Part shown: positions 36,358 to 44,911 of the stretch, piece by piece
Position numbering within the stretch: the first letter of the stretch is position 1
Layout of the letters: every line of letters starts with the position of its first letter
Assembly (NCBI RefSeq): GCF_003339505.1
Contig: NZ_QPIW01000030.1
Location: 18,000-81,999 of the forward strand
Direction: 5' to 3'
Length of the DNA stretch: 64,000 nt
Source of the DNA: Runella aurantiaca
GTDB lineage: Bacteria; Bacteroidota; Bacteroidia; Cytophagales; Spirosomataceae
Made by a program: the position numbers and the translations under genes
Notes under the pieces: generated by a model
Told to the model about the DNA's origin: nothing
Seen by the model: only the letters and a program-made list of their open reading frames with translations
Databases searched by the model: none

Positions 36358-36699
36358 AAAAGTGGCGTCTAATTCGATAGTAAGAGCAATAAAAGAAGTG
36401 TCTTTTGGGTCAATATCACGGCATAAGTAATACGCCTCGAAGTAATTTTCAATGGAAATAATTTCCTCGTTCACAAAATGGATTTTTTCTAAAATCTGAT
36501 TTAAAAATTCTAAAATCTCAATTTCTGTTGCAATCGCATTTTTGAAGATACGGGTTCGATGCTTAAACAATTCTGCTATCAAAAAATTAGGGGAGCAAAA
36601 CAAAACCCCAGTAGCTGCAATAAGCTTACGGCGTGTTTCAGAATCTTTGGTACGCAACGCTGAAAGTATGATGTTTGAATCTACAATAATTTTCTTCAT
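36355..36699 (-). CDS. PIN-domain toxin, truncated by an in-frame TAG
   Basis: 114 residues up to the TAG. PIN motifs: VDSNIILSA with the first Asp (residue 7), IAELFKH with Glu at about 43, and DPKDTSFIALTIELDA with the third Asp. Active PIN RNases need a fourth acidic residue on the next strand, and here the frame stops just before it. The continuation at 36277-36357 supplies it. The gene overlaps the upstream antitoxin-like frame by 4 bp (ATGA), the usual layout of VapBC-type modules. Either the toxin has been inactivated by a TGG-to-TAG change, or the base is a sequencing error. Confidence 0.78.
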   Translation of the reverse strand: MKKIIVDSNIILSALRTKDSETRRKLIAATGVLFCSPNFLIAELFKHRTRIFKNAIATEIEILEFLNQILEKIHFVNEEIISIENYFEAYYLCRDIDPKDTSFIALTIELDATF

Positions 36700-36911
36700 T
36701 GCTGCTCAAAACGATGTTTATTTCGTTCCCACCAAGATGATTTAATTTCATCATCCAGGAGAAACACTTCATCATCCACGTTCATTTTCTGAGCGAGTTC
36801 TTCAATTCTTAGCCAGCTAAGTACCTTTATTAATGTATCTTTGTCAAGCAAATTTTTATCAATATTAATGATATATTGATCTTTTTCTGATTTGATGGTA
36901 AGTGCACCCAT
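36696..36911 (-). CDS. Probable antitoxin partner of the PIN toxin
   Basis: 71 residues from the ATG at 36911. The frame extends upstream to 37016 but would then run into the 3' end of the DUF2157-like gene, and the extra residues are unlike an antitoxin. The protein is acidic and charged (TIKSEKDQYIINIDKNLLDKD) with a C-terminal SWWERNKHRFEQQ segment, similar to the toxin-wrapping tails of PIN antitoxins. No ribbon-helix-helix or AbrB motif is obvious. The stop overlaps the toxin start by 4 bp, implying translational coupling. Function is inferred from position and size. Confidence 0.62.
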   Translation of the reverse strand: MGALTIKSEKDQYIINIDKNLLDKDTLIKVLSWLRIEELAQKMNVDDEVFLLDDEIKSSWWERNKHRFEQQ

Positions 36912-36960
36912 TGCAGTGTTATTTACCCAAAAATAGGTAATTACTACACAAAAAGCAACT

Positions 36961-38121
36961 TCAATACTTGTCTTCTGCGCCACCGCCCGCAAAATCTCCG
37001 CCACCAAATTCAACACCTTTTTCGGCCGAGTGACTATTTTGGGTCATTTGAGAAATCACGACCATTTCAATCGCAAAACGCTCGTCATTGTCTTTTTCGG
37101 GAGCGTAAATAAAGCCAAATTTAGGCGTTTTGAGCGAACGAATGAGGAAAAACGCGCTAATTGCCGCCACAACACCAACCAAAATCAACACCCACTCAAT
37201 GGCCAGCATGGCATGATAATAACGGACCGTCAGAATCGTAGCCACGATGCCCAATAGCCCCAACAAAAGCAAAGTACGGTTGCGCCAGCGAAAACCGCCG
37301 TACAGATAGAGCACAGGAATTAAAATGGAAAACCCCCAAAACAACCCCGCAAAGGCAACTTCAGGAGAGGGCGAGCCGAGTCCGTTCAGTTCAGCATTTA
37401 GCTCCCGAACCACAAAATAATTGCCCGCCGCATAAAACAGCACCAAAGCGGCAGTGTTGACCCAATAAATGGCTAATTTCCAATAAAAGGCACTTGATTT
37501 TTGGCTCAGATTTCGCGTAACGACAAAAAACACTGCCGCGTAAATCATCAACGCAAAAGGCAGAAGTGCCTTGCCAATGGGGTTTTTCATTAATATGGAA
37601 GCCAGAATAAATAAGCCCGACAGAAAAGCCCCCAAAGCCACCAACGGCTCCCCAAAACTATAAACCACCACCACCAAAACGGGTAAACAAAACAACACAC
37701 CTACCCAAAACTCGTTGATTCTCAGCGCATCATAAACTTCAAAAATGAGCGGCATCGTGGCACCAATAATACCGTATATGAGCGCATTGTCCACCCCCGC
37801 AAAATGCAGTTGTTTCTGTTTGATGAGTCGGAGCAACAAAAAAGTTACGCCAAAACCGTACAACAGCGCCGTGAACGCAAAGCCTCCCCCCTCACCCAAA
37901 ATCATAAACACAAACCCTCCCCCAAACATGAAACAAACATTCCCAAACAGAAACAGGCCGATTTTGATAAATAGGTTGGGATTATAAGGTACTTGAGCGT
38001 GCGATTGAACGGCTTCCGCCAGTTGTTCCGTCGACAGCAAGCGCTCAGAATGCCATTTTTTAGCCATCTTTTGGGCGTATTCGTTCAGAAGAAGCGTCTC
38101 GTTGTAAGCTTTCATAATCAA
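36961..38121 (-). CDS. DUF2157/DUF4401-like multi-pass membrane protein
   Basis: 386 residues (or 384 from the second Met). A short cytoplasmic N-terminus (LLSTEQLAEAVQSHAQVPYNPN) is followed by about ten hydrophobic helices and a glycine-rich tail ending FGGGDFAGGGAEDKY. The N-terminal LL-TEQ..A segment followed by tightly packed helices matches DUF2157-type proteins, whose role is unknown. It follows a second protein of similar plan 49 bp upstream. The antitoxin frame would overlap its end unless the shorter start is used. Confidence 0.72.
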   Translation of the reverse strand: MIMKAYNETLLLNEYAQKMAKKWHSERLLSTEQLAEAVQSHAQVPYNPNLFIKIGLFLFGNVCFMFGGGFVFMILGEGGGFAFTALLYGFGVTFLLLRLIKQKQLHFAGVDNALIYGIIGATMPLIFEVYDALRINEFWVGVLFCLPVLVVVVYSFGEPLVALGAFLSGLFILASILMKNPIGKALLPFALMIYAAVFFVVTRNLSQKSSAFYWKLAIYWVNTAALVLFYAAGNYFVVRELNAELNGLGSPSPEVAFAGLFWGFSILIPVLYLYGGFRWRNRTLLLLGLLGIVATILTVRYYHAMLAIEWVLILVGVVAAISAFFLIRSLKTPKFGFIYAPEKDNDERFAIEMVVISQMTQNSHSAEKGVEFGGGDFAGGGAEDKY

Positions 38122-38170
38122 AATAGAATGCTGATTTTTATGATAAATATTAGGTCTTTTGACTCACTTC

Positions 38171-39166
38171 TCACCGCTGCCGCTGCTGCTGCTCGTCCCT
38201 TACTTTCAACAATTTTTTAAAATTCAGGAAAAACCAAATCACTCCTCCTGTACTTGCGGCTACATAAAACATCCCAAAAAATGCCCACAACGCTTCGTTC
38301 ATCACCTCAAAAAGTAGGTACGTAAACGCGATGTACCCATAAACCACCGCCATCAACAAGAAAAGAAACGATTGCGAGCGTCGGGCATGATTTACAAACA
38401 GCCAACATCCTGCGGCAATCGGCAACGCAAACCCAAAGGCCCAACCTTCTGACCGAAACAACCCCGCCAATGAACCAATAAAAAAGACGTTTCCTCCGAG
38501 CAATAAATACGTAAACGAGAAGTGTTTTTTGAAATCCATTCTCTCCGAAGCCACTCCTGCCCCAATGTATAAAATGCCCAAAAGTACCCCCGTCACGATA
38601 AGTCTCATATCGTTAAAATCGTTGTTGCTCAGCACTTCCATCGGCGCAACGGTAATGCCCACCCACGAAGCAAAGGCCGTCAGACCCATCGAAAGAACTC
38701 CCCGGTGGTCGAAACGGTACGCACAAAACAGAAAAAGGACCGCGGGCAAAACCGTAGCCAAACCGTAGCGCGTACCGAAAACATTGTAGCGCCATTGTAC
38801 ATATCCCTCCAATATCAGAAACAAAGTACAGGCAATGAGCAAGGCAAAATCGCTGAACTTGGCCTCGTTTTCGATGAGTCCCCGCGAAAATGGAACGCTC
38901 GTGCGGTAGACGTAGAAGAAACTACCCACCGTCAGCACCGCCAAAAGGGCAATGAGTGCCGTGTGGCCGATGGTGTCAATGTTGTTATAAATGAGTACAC
39001 CAACGCCCGAAGTAAACAGCAAAATGCCTGCGTAGAGCAGGCTGCGCAGCAGGAGATACAACGAAACGGGGCGGTTGCGCTCGTGCGTTTCCAATTGCAC
39101 ACGCTGCTCGTTGGTCAGGAGGTGGCGTTGTTGCCACTCATCCAAAAGAAATGATAAAGGGTTCAT
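38171..39166 (-). CDS. DUF2157-like multi-pass membrane protein
   Basis: 331 residues. N-terminal soluble segment (FLLDEWQQRHLLTNEQRVQLETHE) and then about eight or nine hydrophobic helices, ending in a basic, Gln/Arg-rich tail (KLLKVRDEQQQRQR). It has the same plan as the next gene, and both carry an LLTNEQ or LLSTEQ motif near the N-terminus, so they look like diverged paralogues in one operon. No transport or catalytic motif is seen. Confidence 0.72.
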   Translation of the reverse strand: MNPLSFLLDEWQQRHLLTNEQRVQLETHERNRPVSLYLLLRSLLYAGILLFTSGVGVLIYNNIDTIGHTALIALLAVLTVGSFFYVYRTSVPFSRGLIENEAKFSDFALLIACTLFLILEGYVQWRYNVFGTRYGLATVLPAVLFLFCAYRFDHRGVLSMGLTAFASWVGITVAPMEVLSNNDFNDMRLIVTGVLLGILYIGAGVASERMDFKKHFSFTYLLLGGNVFFIGSLAGLFRSEGWAFGFALPIAAGCWLFVNHARRSQSFLFLLMAVVYGYIAFTYLLFEVMNEALWAFFGMFYVAASTGGVIWFFLNFKKLLKVRDEQQQRQR

Positions 39167-39493
39167 ATAAACAAAGGTGCTGATTTAGCATGAAATCAAA
39201 AAATGCACTTATTTACCGTACCTATTTTGCACGATGCATATTCGTTAAAAGACTATCTATCAATGATATACCTCTTTTTTCACATTAATTTAGCCTAACA
39301 ATTCATTTTTTTTCAAGGTTTAATGCCTCAAAAAACATTTCATCCCCTAATTTTGTGCAATTTTTGCAGCAACCCTGTTGCAAAAGTTAAAAGTTAGACG
39401 CGCCACATTTATCAGAAATATCCCTATTAGGGTGTCTGAAAAGGTCAAAGCGAGCGACGAATAACAGATAACTGATAACTTTTCCTCAAAAAA
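39167..39493 (+). promoter_or_regulatory. Spacer upstream of carB with a candidate -7 element
   Basis: About 330 bp without a gene between divergent transcripts. TAATTTTG at 39348-39355 matches TAnnTTTG and would give a leader of about 130 nt before carB. The leader includes an AACAGATAACTGATAAC stretch near 39462. No riboswitch or attenuator could be recognised. No clear -33 element. Confidence 0.35.
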
Positions 39494-42322
39494 ATGCCAA
39501 AAAATCCAAACATCAACTCTGTCCTCATTATTGGTTCCGGTCCCATTATCATCGGTCAAGCATGTGAATTTGATTACTCCGGCTCGCAAGCCGCCCGGTC
39601 ATTGAGAGAAGAAGGAATTGAGGTCATTCTGATAAATTCCAATCCGGCGACCATCATGACCGACCCCATCAACGCCGATCATGTGTACCTCAAGCCATTA
39701 GAGAAAAAGTACATTGTTGAAATCTTAGAAAAACATAAAGTCGACGCCGTTTTGCCAACTATGGGTGGTCAGACGGCGTTAAATTTAGCCATTGATTGCG
39801 ACAAAGCGGGTATTTGGAAAAAATACGGCGTGCAAATCATCGGGGTGGACATTAAAGCCATCGAAACCACCGAAGATCGCGAAAAATTCCGTCTTAAAAT
39901 GCTCGAATTGGGCGCGGGAGTGTGTAAAGGTCGTACGGCTAAATCATTTTTGGAAGGAAAGGAAATTGCCCAAGAAATCGGCTTCCCGCTCGTTATTCGT
40001 CCGTCGTACACGCTCGGTGGAACGGGGGGCGGTTTTGTGAATACGCCCGAAGAGTTTGACAAAGCCCTCCAACACGGCCTCATTGCTTCGCCTGTGCATG
40101 AAGTATTGGTGGAACAAAGCGTAATGGGTTGGAAAGAATACGAACTTGAATTGCTCCGCGACGGCAACGGCAACCTCATCATCGTCTGTTCGATCGAGAA
40201 CTTCGACCCGATGGGTATCCACACTGGCGACAGTATCACCGTGGCCCCCGCCATGACCCTGCCCGATACGCTCTACCAAAAAATGCGCGACCTCGCCATT
40301 TTGACCATGAACGGTATCGGTAAATTTGCGGGTGGTTGTAACATTCAATTTTCGGTCAACCCCGAAACCGACGACATCATTGTCATCGAAATCAACCCGC
40401 GCGTATCACGCTCTTCGGCTTTGGCGTCCAAAGCCACGGGTTATCCGATTGCGAAGATTTCCGCCAAAATGGCCATTGGCTACAATCTTGATGAACTCAT
40501 CAACCCCATTACGGGCAGCACATCGGCATTTTTTGAACCAACCATCGACTACGTTATTGTAAAAGTTCCACGCTGGAATTTTGATAAATTCCCCGGCGCT
40601 GACCGTTCGTTGGGCCTCCAAATGAAGTCAGTGGGCGAAGCGATGGGTATCGGACGCAACTTCCAAGAAGCGTTGCAGAAAGCCTGTCAGTCGCTTGAAA
40701 TACGCCGCAACGGTCTCGGTGCCGACGGCAAAGAACTGACCGACGTAGCCGCCATCAAGCAAAGTTTGGCGCATCCTAGCTGGAACCGCATGTTCCACAT
40801 CTACGACGCGTTCAAAATCGGTTTGTCGTTCAAAACCATCCAGAACCTTACCAAAATCGACGCGTGGTTTTTGCACCAAATTGAAGAATTGGTGGAACTG
40901 GAAAAAGAAATCCAAAAATTTGACTTGGAAGACTTGCCTGCGCATCTCCTGCTGATAGCCAAGCAAAAAGGCTACGCCGACCGCCAAATTGCGCACTTGC
41001 TGGGCGTCAAAGAAAGCAAGGTGTACAAACGCCGTCAAGAACTCAATATCAAGCGCGTGTACAAATGCGTAGATACTTGCGCGGCTGAGTTTGAAGCCAA
41101 AACGCCTTATTACTACTCAACATTCTGTATATCAGCCGATAACCCCGACAACGAATCTATCCCGTCGGACCGCAAAAAAGTGGTCGTGTTGGGCTCTGGG
41201 CCTAACCGTATCGGACAAGGCATCGAGTTTGATTACTCATGTGTACACGGGGTGTTGGCGGCCAAAGAGGCTGGTTACGAGACCATTATGATTAACTGTA
41301 ACCCCGAAACGGTGTCGACCGACCCCGACATTTCAGATAAGTTATACTTTGAGCCTGTTTTCTGGGAACACGTTCACGCCATCATCCAACACGAAAAACC
41401 CGAAGGCGTGATTGTGCAGTTGGGTGGACAAACAGCCCTGAAAATTGCCGAAAAACTCCATCAATACGGCATCAAAATCATCGGTAGCAGCTTTGATACG
41501 CTCGACTTGGCCGAAGATCGCGGTCGCTTCTCGGCGCTGTTGCGTGACTTGGACATTCCCTATCCGCAGTTTGACACTGTACGCACGGCCGATGCTGCCG
41601 CCGAAATCGGCAAGAAATTGGGCTTCCCGCTTTTGGTTCGTCCAAGCTACGTATTGGGTGGACAGAGCATGAAAATTGTCATCAATGAGCAGGAATTGGA
41701 GCAACATGTAGTGAAAATCCTGAACGATATTCCTGACAACAACATCCTCCTCGACCACTACCTCGAAAACGCCATCGAAGCCGAATCTGACGCAATTTGC
41801 GACGGTGAAGATGCGTACATCATCGGGGTAATGGAGCACATCGAGCCCGCTGGTATCCATTCAGGCGACTCGCACGCTACCCTCCCGCCGTTTGATTTGA
41901 CGCCCGACGAAATCCGTCAAATTGAAGAAATTACGGTAAAAGTAGCCAAAGCGATGAAGGTGGAAGGGCTGATTAACATGCAGTTTGCGGTCAAAAACGG
42001 CGTGGTGTACGTGATTGAAGCCAACCCGCGCGCCTCCCGCACGGTGCCGTTTATCTGCAAAGCCTACCAAGAACCGTACGTAAATTACGCGACGAAGTTC
42101 ATGCTCGGCGACAAGAAAGTGAAAGACATCGAGTTTAAACCCGTTAAGAAAGGTTGGGCCATCAAGATTCCAGTATTCTCGTTCAACAAATTCCCGAACG
42201 TAAACAAAGAATTAGGGCCAGAGATGAAGTCTACCGGTGAAGGCATTTACTTTATAGATAGCCTCGAAGACGACTTCTTCCAAAAAATATACGGCGAGCG
42301 GAATCTGTATCTGAGCCGCTAA
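39494..42322 (+). CDS. carB: Carbamoyl-phosphate synthase large subunit, short form
   Basis: 942 residues. First half: carboxyphosphate domain with SVLIIGSGPIIIGQACEFDYSG and ATP-grasp GGTGGGF, VSRSSALASKATGYPIA. Then the oligomerisation region, and the carbamoyl-phosphate half beginning VVVLGSGPNRIGQGIEFDYSC with a second ATP-grasp (VLGGQSMKIV, VIEANPRASRTVPF). It ends at about the point where the E. coli enzyme (1073 aa) begins its C-terminal methylglyoxal-synthase-like allosteric domain. It makes carbamoyl phosphate for pyrimidine and arginine synthesis using ammonia from CarA, which is not in this window. Confidence 0.95.
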   Translation: MPKNPNINSVLIIGSGPIIIGQACEFDYSGSQAARSLREEGIEVILINSNPATIMTDPINADHVYLKPLEKKYIVEILEKHKVDAVLPTMGGQTALNLAIDCDKAGIWKKYGVQIIGVDIKAIETTEDREKFRLKMLELGAGVCKGRTAKSFLEGKEIAQEIGFPLVIRPSYTLGGTGGGFVNTPEEFDKALQHGLIASPVHEVLVEQSVMGWKEYELELLRDGNGNLIIVCSIENFDPMGIHTGDSITVAPAMTLPDTLYQKMRDLAILTMNGIGKFAGGCNIQFSVNPETDDIIVIEINPRVSRSSALASKATGYPIAKISAKMAIGYNLDELINPITGSTSAFFEPTIDYVIVKVPRWNFDKFPGADRSLGLQMKSVGEAMGIGRNFQEALQKACQSLEIRRNGLGADGKELTDVAAIKQSLAHPSWNRMFHIYDAFKIGLSFKTIQNLTKIDAWFLHQIEELVELEKEIQKFDLEDLPAHLLLIAKQKGYADRQIAHLLGVKESKVYKRRQELNIKRVYKCVDTCAAEFEAKTPYYYSTFCISADNPDNESIPSDRKKVVVLGSGPNRIGQGIEFDYSCVHGVLAAKEAGYETIMINCNPETVSTDPDISDKLYFEPVFWEHVHAIIQHEKPEGVIVQLGGQTALKIAEKLHQYGIKIIGSSFDTLDLAEDRGRFSALLRDLDIPYPQFDTVRTADAAAEIGKKLGFPLLVRPSYVLGGQSMKIVINEQELEQHVVKILNDIPDNNILLDHYLENAIEAESDAICDGEDAYIIGVMEHIEPAGIHSGDSHATLPPFDLTPDEIRQIEEITVKVAKAMKVEGLINMQFAVKNGVVYVIEANPRASRTVPFICKAYQEPYVNYATKFMLGDKKVKDIEFKPVKKGWAIKIPVFSFNKFPNVNKELGPEMKSTGEGIYFIDSLEDDFFQKIYGERNLYLSR

Positions 42323-42347
42323 CAATTTATCATGCTGATAAGCATCT

Positions 42348-42378
42348 AAAAGCCTTCGTGAAAACGAGGGCTTTTTTT
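42348..42378 (+). terminator. Intrinsic terminator of carB
   Basis: AAAAGCCTTCGT (42348-42359) pairs with ACGAGGGCTTTT (42364-42375) with one G-U pair around GAAA, followed by more T, 26 bp after the carB stop. Confidence 0.85.
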
Positions 42379-42515
42379 ATTGGCCAAATCAACAGGTTGA
42401 AGCAGGCATATTATTCGGAAGCAAACTATTATTTTTTGTCACTCTGAAAGAGTACAAGTTCGCTTGATTGGGCGCATAAAAGAGACTGGTTGGCACTTAC
42501 TATGTTACAAACACT

Positions 42516-42767
42516 TTGTTTATTTTTGGGGTCGTAGTTCAAAACTATGACCAACTGGGGCTACTCAATGAACGACAATCAAAGGTTTTGTTAAGAATAT
42601 TTGAAGCAGGTATTGAGGGCTTCAAAGGCGGTCTGAGTGCCGCCAATTTCAAAACTATCAGAGGCACTTCTGCCGCTACAACCACCCGAGACTTACAAGA
42701 GTTGGTACAACTAAATACCCTTACTAAAACAGGCGAATTGAAGCATATAAGTCACTTTTTAAACTAG
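42516..42767 (+). pseudogene. C-terminal fragment of a Fic-family protein
   Basis: The frame encodes a winged-helix end like that of DUF4172-type Fic proteins: YDQLGLLNERQSKVLLRIFE, GFKGGLSAANFKTI, TSAATTTRDLQELVQLNTL. The catalytic HxFx(D/E)GNGR core and the N-terminal domain are absent, both in this frame and in the 140 bp upstream. At most about 75 residues of a usual 350-400 remain. No second piece is seen nearby, so this is most likely the residue of a deletion. Confidence 0.68.
42531..42551. repeat. CGTAGTT-loop-AACTA(C/T)GA hairpin, copy 1
   Basis: GTCGTAGTT (42531-42539) faces AACTATGAC (42543-42551) with one G-U pair and a 3-nt loop. The core matches the hairpin at 43504-43528. Confidence 0.5.
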
Positions 42768-42965
42768 GAATAAAATCTTTGTTGTGTGCATCCTAATACT
42801 TTTTTATCTTGTACAAGAAACCTGATTTTATATAGAAATTAAAAACACCTTTGTTTGGAGCCCCTTAACGAAAGCACTTAGTTTCACACCATGATTTGCT
42901 GTTGACCAAAGAATTTATTCTTGCAGGATAGTTTTTTTTATTTTCAACATAACATTTTCAAAATC

Positions 42966-43478
42966 ATGAAAAAACTTGTTTTACTTCTGCTTTTTCTGTT
43001 CAATTTTTTGCTTGTAAAAGCCCAAGCCGTTACAATTAAGCCTGAGACTTTTCAGTACACAGGTGTTGTGGGCGCTACCTTTAGTGCGCCATCTAATTTT
43101 AACATTACGGGGTCAGGATTCTTTTTTAACAATGGCACAGCTGGGACTCTGGCAGCTAACGCTAATTTCCATTTACCCAATGGAGCAACAATTACCGAAA
43201 TGACTGCGATATATGTAGATAACTCAGCAACCCAAAACATGACATTTAGACTCCTTCGTCAAGGATTTACAGGTGGAGCTGTAATCGAAACATTAGCATT
43301 AACACCTACCTCATCATCAAACGTTCAGGCTACTACAATCCCTGTTTCTCCCGAATATACTACCAATACAGGTAATGAAGTCTATTTTGTACAAGTAGGA
43401 CTAAGCAACACGAGTGTCACGTGGCCTGGGAACGCATTAACGATCAATGGAGTCATCATCAAATACAAATTAGAATAA
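42966..43478 (+). CDS. Small secreted protein, function unknown
   Basis: 170 residues from the ATG at 42966. The upstream ATG at 42921 would add 15 residues ahead of an obvious signal peptide (MKKLVLLLLFLFNFLLVKAQ). The mature part is beta-rich and uncharged (FNITGSGFFFNNGTAGTLAANANFHLPNG in pieces; VIIKYKLE at the end), with ATITEMTAIYVDNSATQNMTFRLLRQ reminiscent of the single jelly-roll or fibre-tip domains of secreted proteins. The family is not recognised. It ends just before a perfect hairpin. Confidence 0.62.
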   Translation: MKKLVLLLLFLFNFLLVKAQAVTIKPETFQYTGVVGATFSAPSNFNITGSGFFFNNGTAGTLAANANFHLPNGATITEMTAIYVDNSATQNMTFRLLRQGFTGGAVIETLALTPTSSSNVQATTIPVSPEYTTNTGNEVYFVQVGLSNTSVTWPGNALTINGVIIKYKLE

Positions 43479-43503
43479 ATCAGTGGCAATCTGCTGATCT
43501 ACG

Positions 43504-43528
43504 GTTTCGTAGTTTTCAACTACGAAAC
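43504..43528. repeat. CGTAGTT-loop-AACTACGA hairpin, copy 2
   Basis: GTTTCGTAGTT (43504-43514) and AACTACGAAAC (43518-43528) form a perfect 11-bp stem with a TTC loop, 25 bp after the preceding stop codon. There is no T-run afterwards. The core is shared with copy 1 about 970 bp upstream. Confidence 0.6.
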
Positions 43529-43562
43529 TAGGGGGATAGTTATGGAAATTTTAAGTAACTAG

Positions 43563-43796
43563 ATGAACAAAAATAATTCTGATATTGATCAAAAACTAGT
43601 TGATTCATTATTCAAGGATAGTACATTTAAAAGCAGCATTGGAGAATTAAAATTCTATATAGTTGATTATCAATATCTAAATAATTCAGATTCTATTTTG
43701 GAGTTTAAATTACAAATACAAGGTCAAAAACGAGATACCTTGCTAAAAGGAAGAGTACATAAAATAAAGGGTAATCGGCAAATAAATAATTGGTGA
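43563..43796 (+). CDS. Small hypothetical protein (77 aa)
   Basis: 77 residues, not recognised. Hydrophilic, Asn/Asp/Lys-rich, no signal peptide: DIDQKLVDSLFKDSTFKSSI, then ELKFYIVDYQYLNNSDSILEFKLQIQGQKRD in pieces, ending RQINNW. Alternating hydrophobic residues in the middle suggest beta strands. Strongly A+T-rich, like the surrounding accessory patch. It may be a genuine lineage-specific gene or the remnant of a longer one. Confidence 0.4.
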   Translation: MNKNNSDIDQKLVDSLFKDSTFKSSIGELKFYIVDYQYLNNSDSILEFKLQIQGQKRDTLLKGRVHKIKGNRQINNW

Positions 43797-44358
43797 TTAT
43801 CCCTAACCCGTGGTCTAAGTCTCCACAGACCTTATTTTTTCACCCCCAAAGGAATATTTTATTATCCATAAATGTAATAGAGCAAGGTGAGGAGGGAAAA
43901 CTTATTTCCCCTTTAGAATAGTTAGCGCCATTTTGATAAGAATTTAAGAAGTCGAATTAATCCAACTTTACAAAATGAAATTAATTTCCATAAAACTAGA
44001 GCAAGAGCCCCCAAAATTATGGAGAAAATCAATAGGCCCTCGAGCCAAAAAAGAGCTTCTTGGTTCATCTATTCATTGTATTTGGGTTTAGAAATACGTC
44101 CGTAGTCGGCCGGTTAAATTGAATATTGGATTTTGAACATGATGCTCCCCCACTCAACTCACTCGTTTTGGACGCAATTGTGGTTAATCGTCACTAAGAA
44201 GGCTTTATAAAATTTCAAAAGTATTCGTCTCTTTCTAAAATAGGCTAAAATCATTGGGAATTTGAAAGAATCGGGGCCAATCTCCTTATCTTTGGCGCAA
44301 GGGAAACGACATCCCCAAAAACGTCAATCCTAAACCCCTTATTCTTAAATAGCTTCTC
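43797..44358. other. Gene-free A+T-rich stretch
   Basis: About 560 bp. A weak hairpin GGTCT (43812-43816) / AGACC (43827-43831) followed by TTATTTTTT may terminate the preceding small gene. A 38-codon frame at 43975-44091 was judged too weak to call. The promoter of the lipoprotein gene lies at its right end. Confidence 0.45.
44261..44294 (+). promoter_or_regulatory. Candidate promoter of the lipoprotein gene
   Basis: TATCTTTG (44287-44294) fits the TAnnTTTG -7 consensus, and TTTG at 44261-44264 lies 22 bp upstream as a possible -33 element. The gene starts 65 bp downstream. Confidence 0.45.
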
Positions 44359-44826
44359 ATGAAAATCGCCATTTCTTGTCTCTTCCTTTGCGTTTTTTTG
44401 ATGTCGTGCGTGGCCGAAACCACCAATAACGCCAAGAAATCTTCCTCTCCGCCCCTCGTTGGTACGTGGAAGTTATTGAAGGGCACCCTCATTGAAAAAG
44501 GCGATACGGCCGTTACGGATTATACCCAAAATACCTCGTTTATTAAAATCATTAACGATAGCCATTTTGCATTTTTACACCATGATTTGAATCAAGGCAA
44601 AGACTCGGCGGCCGTTTTTTCGGCGGGCGGAGGCAGTTATACCCTCGTCGACAGTACATACACCGAGCAGTTGGACTATTGCAGCGCCCGGGATTGGGAG
44701 CGGAATGCATTTACGTTTGCCATTAGCATAAAAAATGATACCCTCGTCCAGTACGGCGTGGAGAAAGTGGCCGGTGCGGGTGTTGACCGAATCAACATCG
44801 AAAAGTATGTTAGGGTCAAGAAGTAA
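44359..44826 (+). CDS. Lipoprotein with a lipocalin-like domain
   Basis: 155 residues. The signal ends in FLMSC, a lipobox with the lipidated Cys at about residue 17. The mature part begins after a Ser/Lys-rich linker with PPLVGTWKLLKGTLIEKGDT, the opening strand pattern of small lipocalin-like lipoproteins (VGTWKL), and continues FIKIINDSHFAFLHHD and NIEKYVRVKK. It probably sits in the outer or inner membrane. Ligand unknown. Followed after 85 bp by the DUF4105 gene. Confidence 0.7.
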   Translation: MKIAISCLFLCVFLMSCVAETTNNAKKSSSPPLVGTWKLLKGTLIEKGDTAVTDYTQNTSFIKIINDSHFAFLHHDLNQGKDSAAVFSAGGGSYTLVDSTYTEQLDYCSARDWERNAFTFAISIKNDTLVQYGVEKVAGAGVDRINIEKYVRVKK

Positions 44827-44911
44827 CACGCCTGAATACGCCCACCCCACAAATCCCCCTATGTCGACAGATGATTTTTAGCCATACCATTGACCGTTTG
44901 AAAGAAGAAAT

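Noticed and set aside
43975..44091. 38-codon frame starting MKLISIKLEQEPPK
   Set aside because: Protein-like composition is weak, there is no recognisable family, and it is isolated in an A+T-rich spacer.
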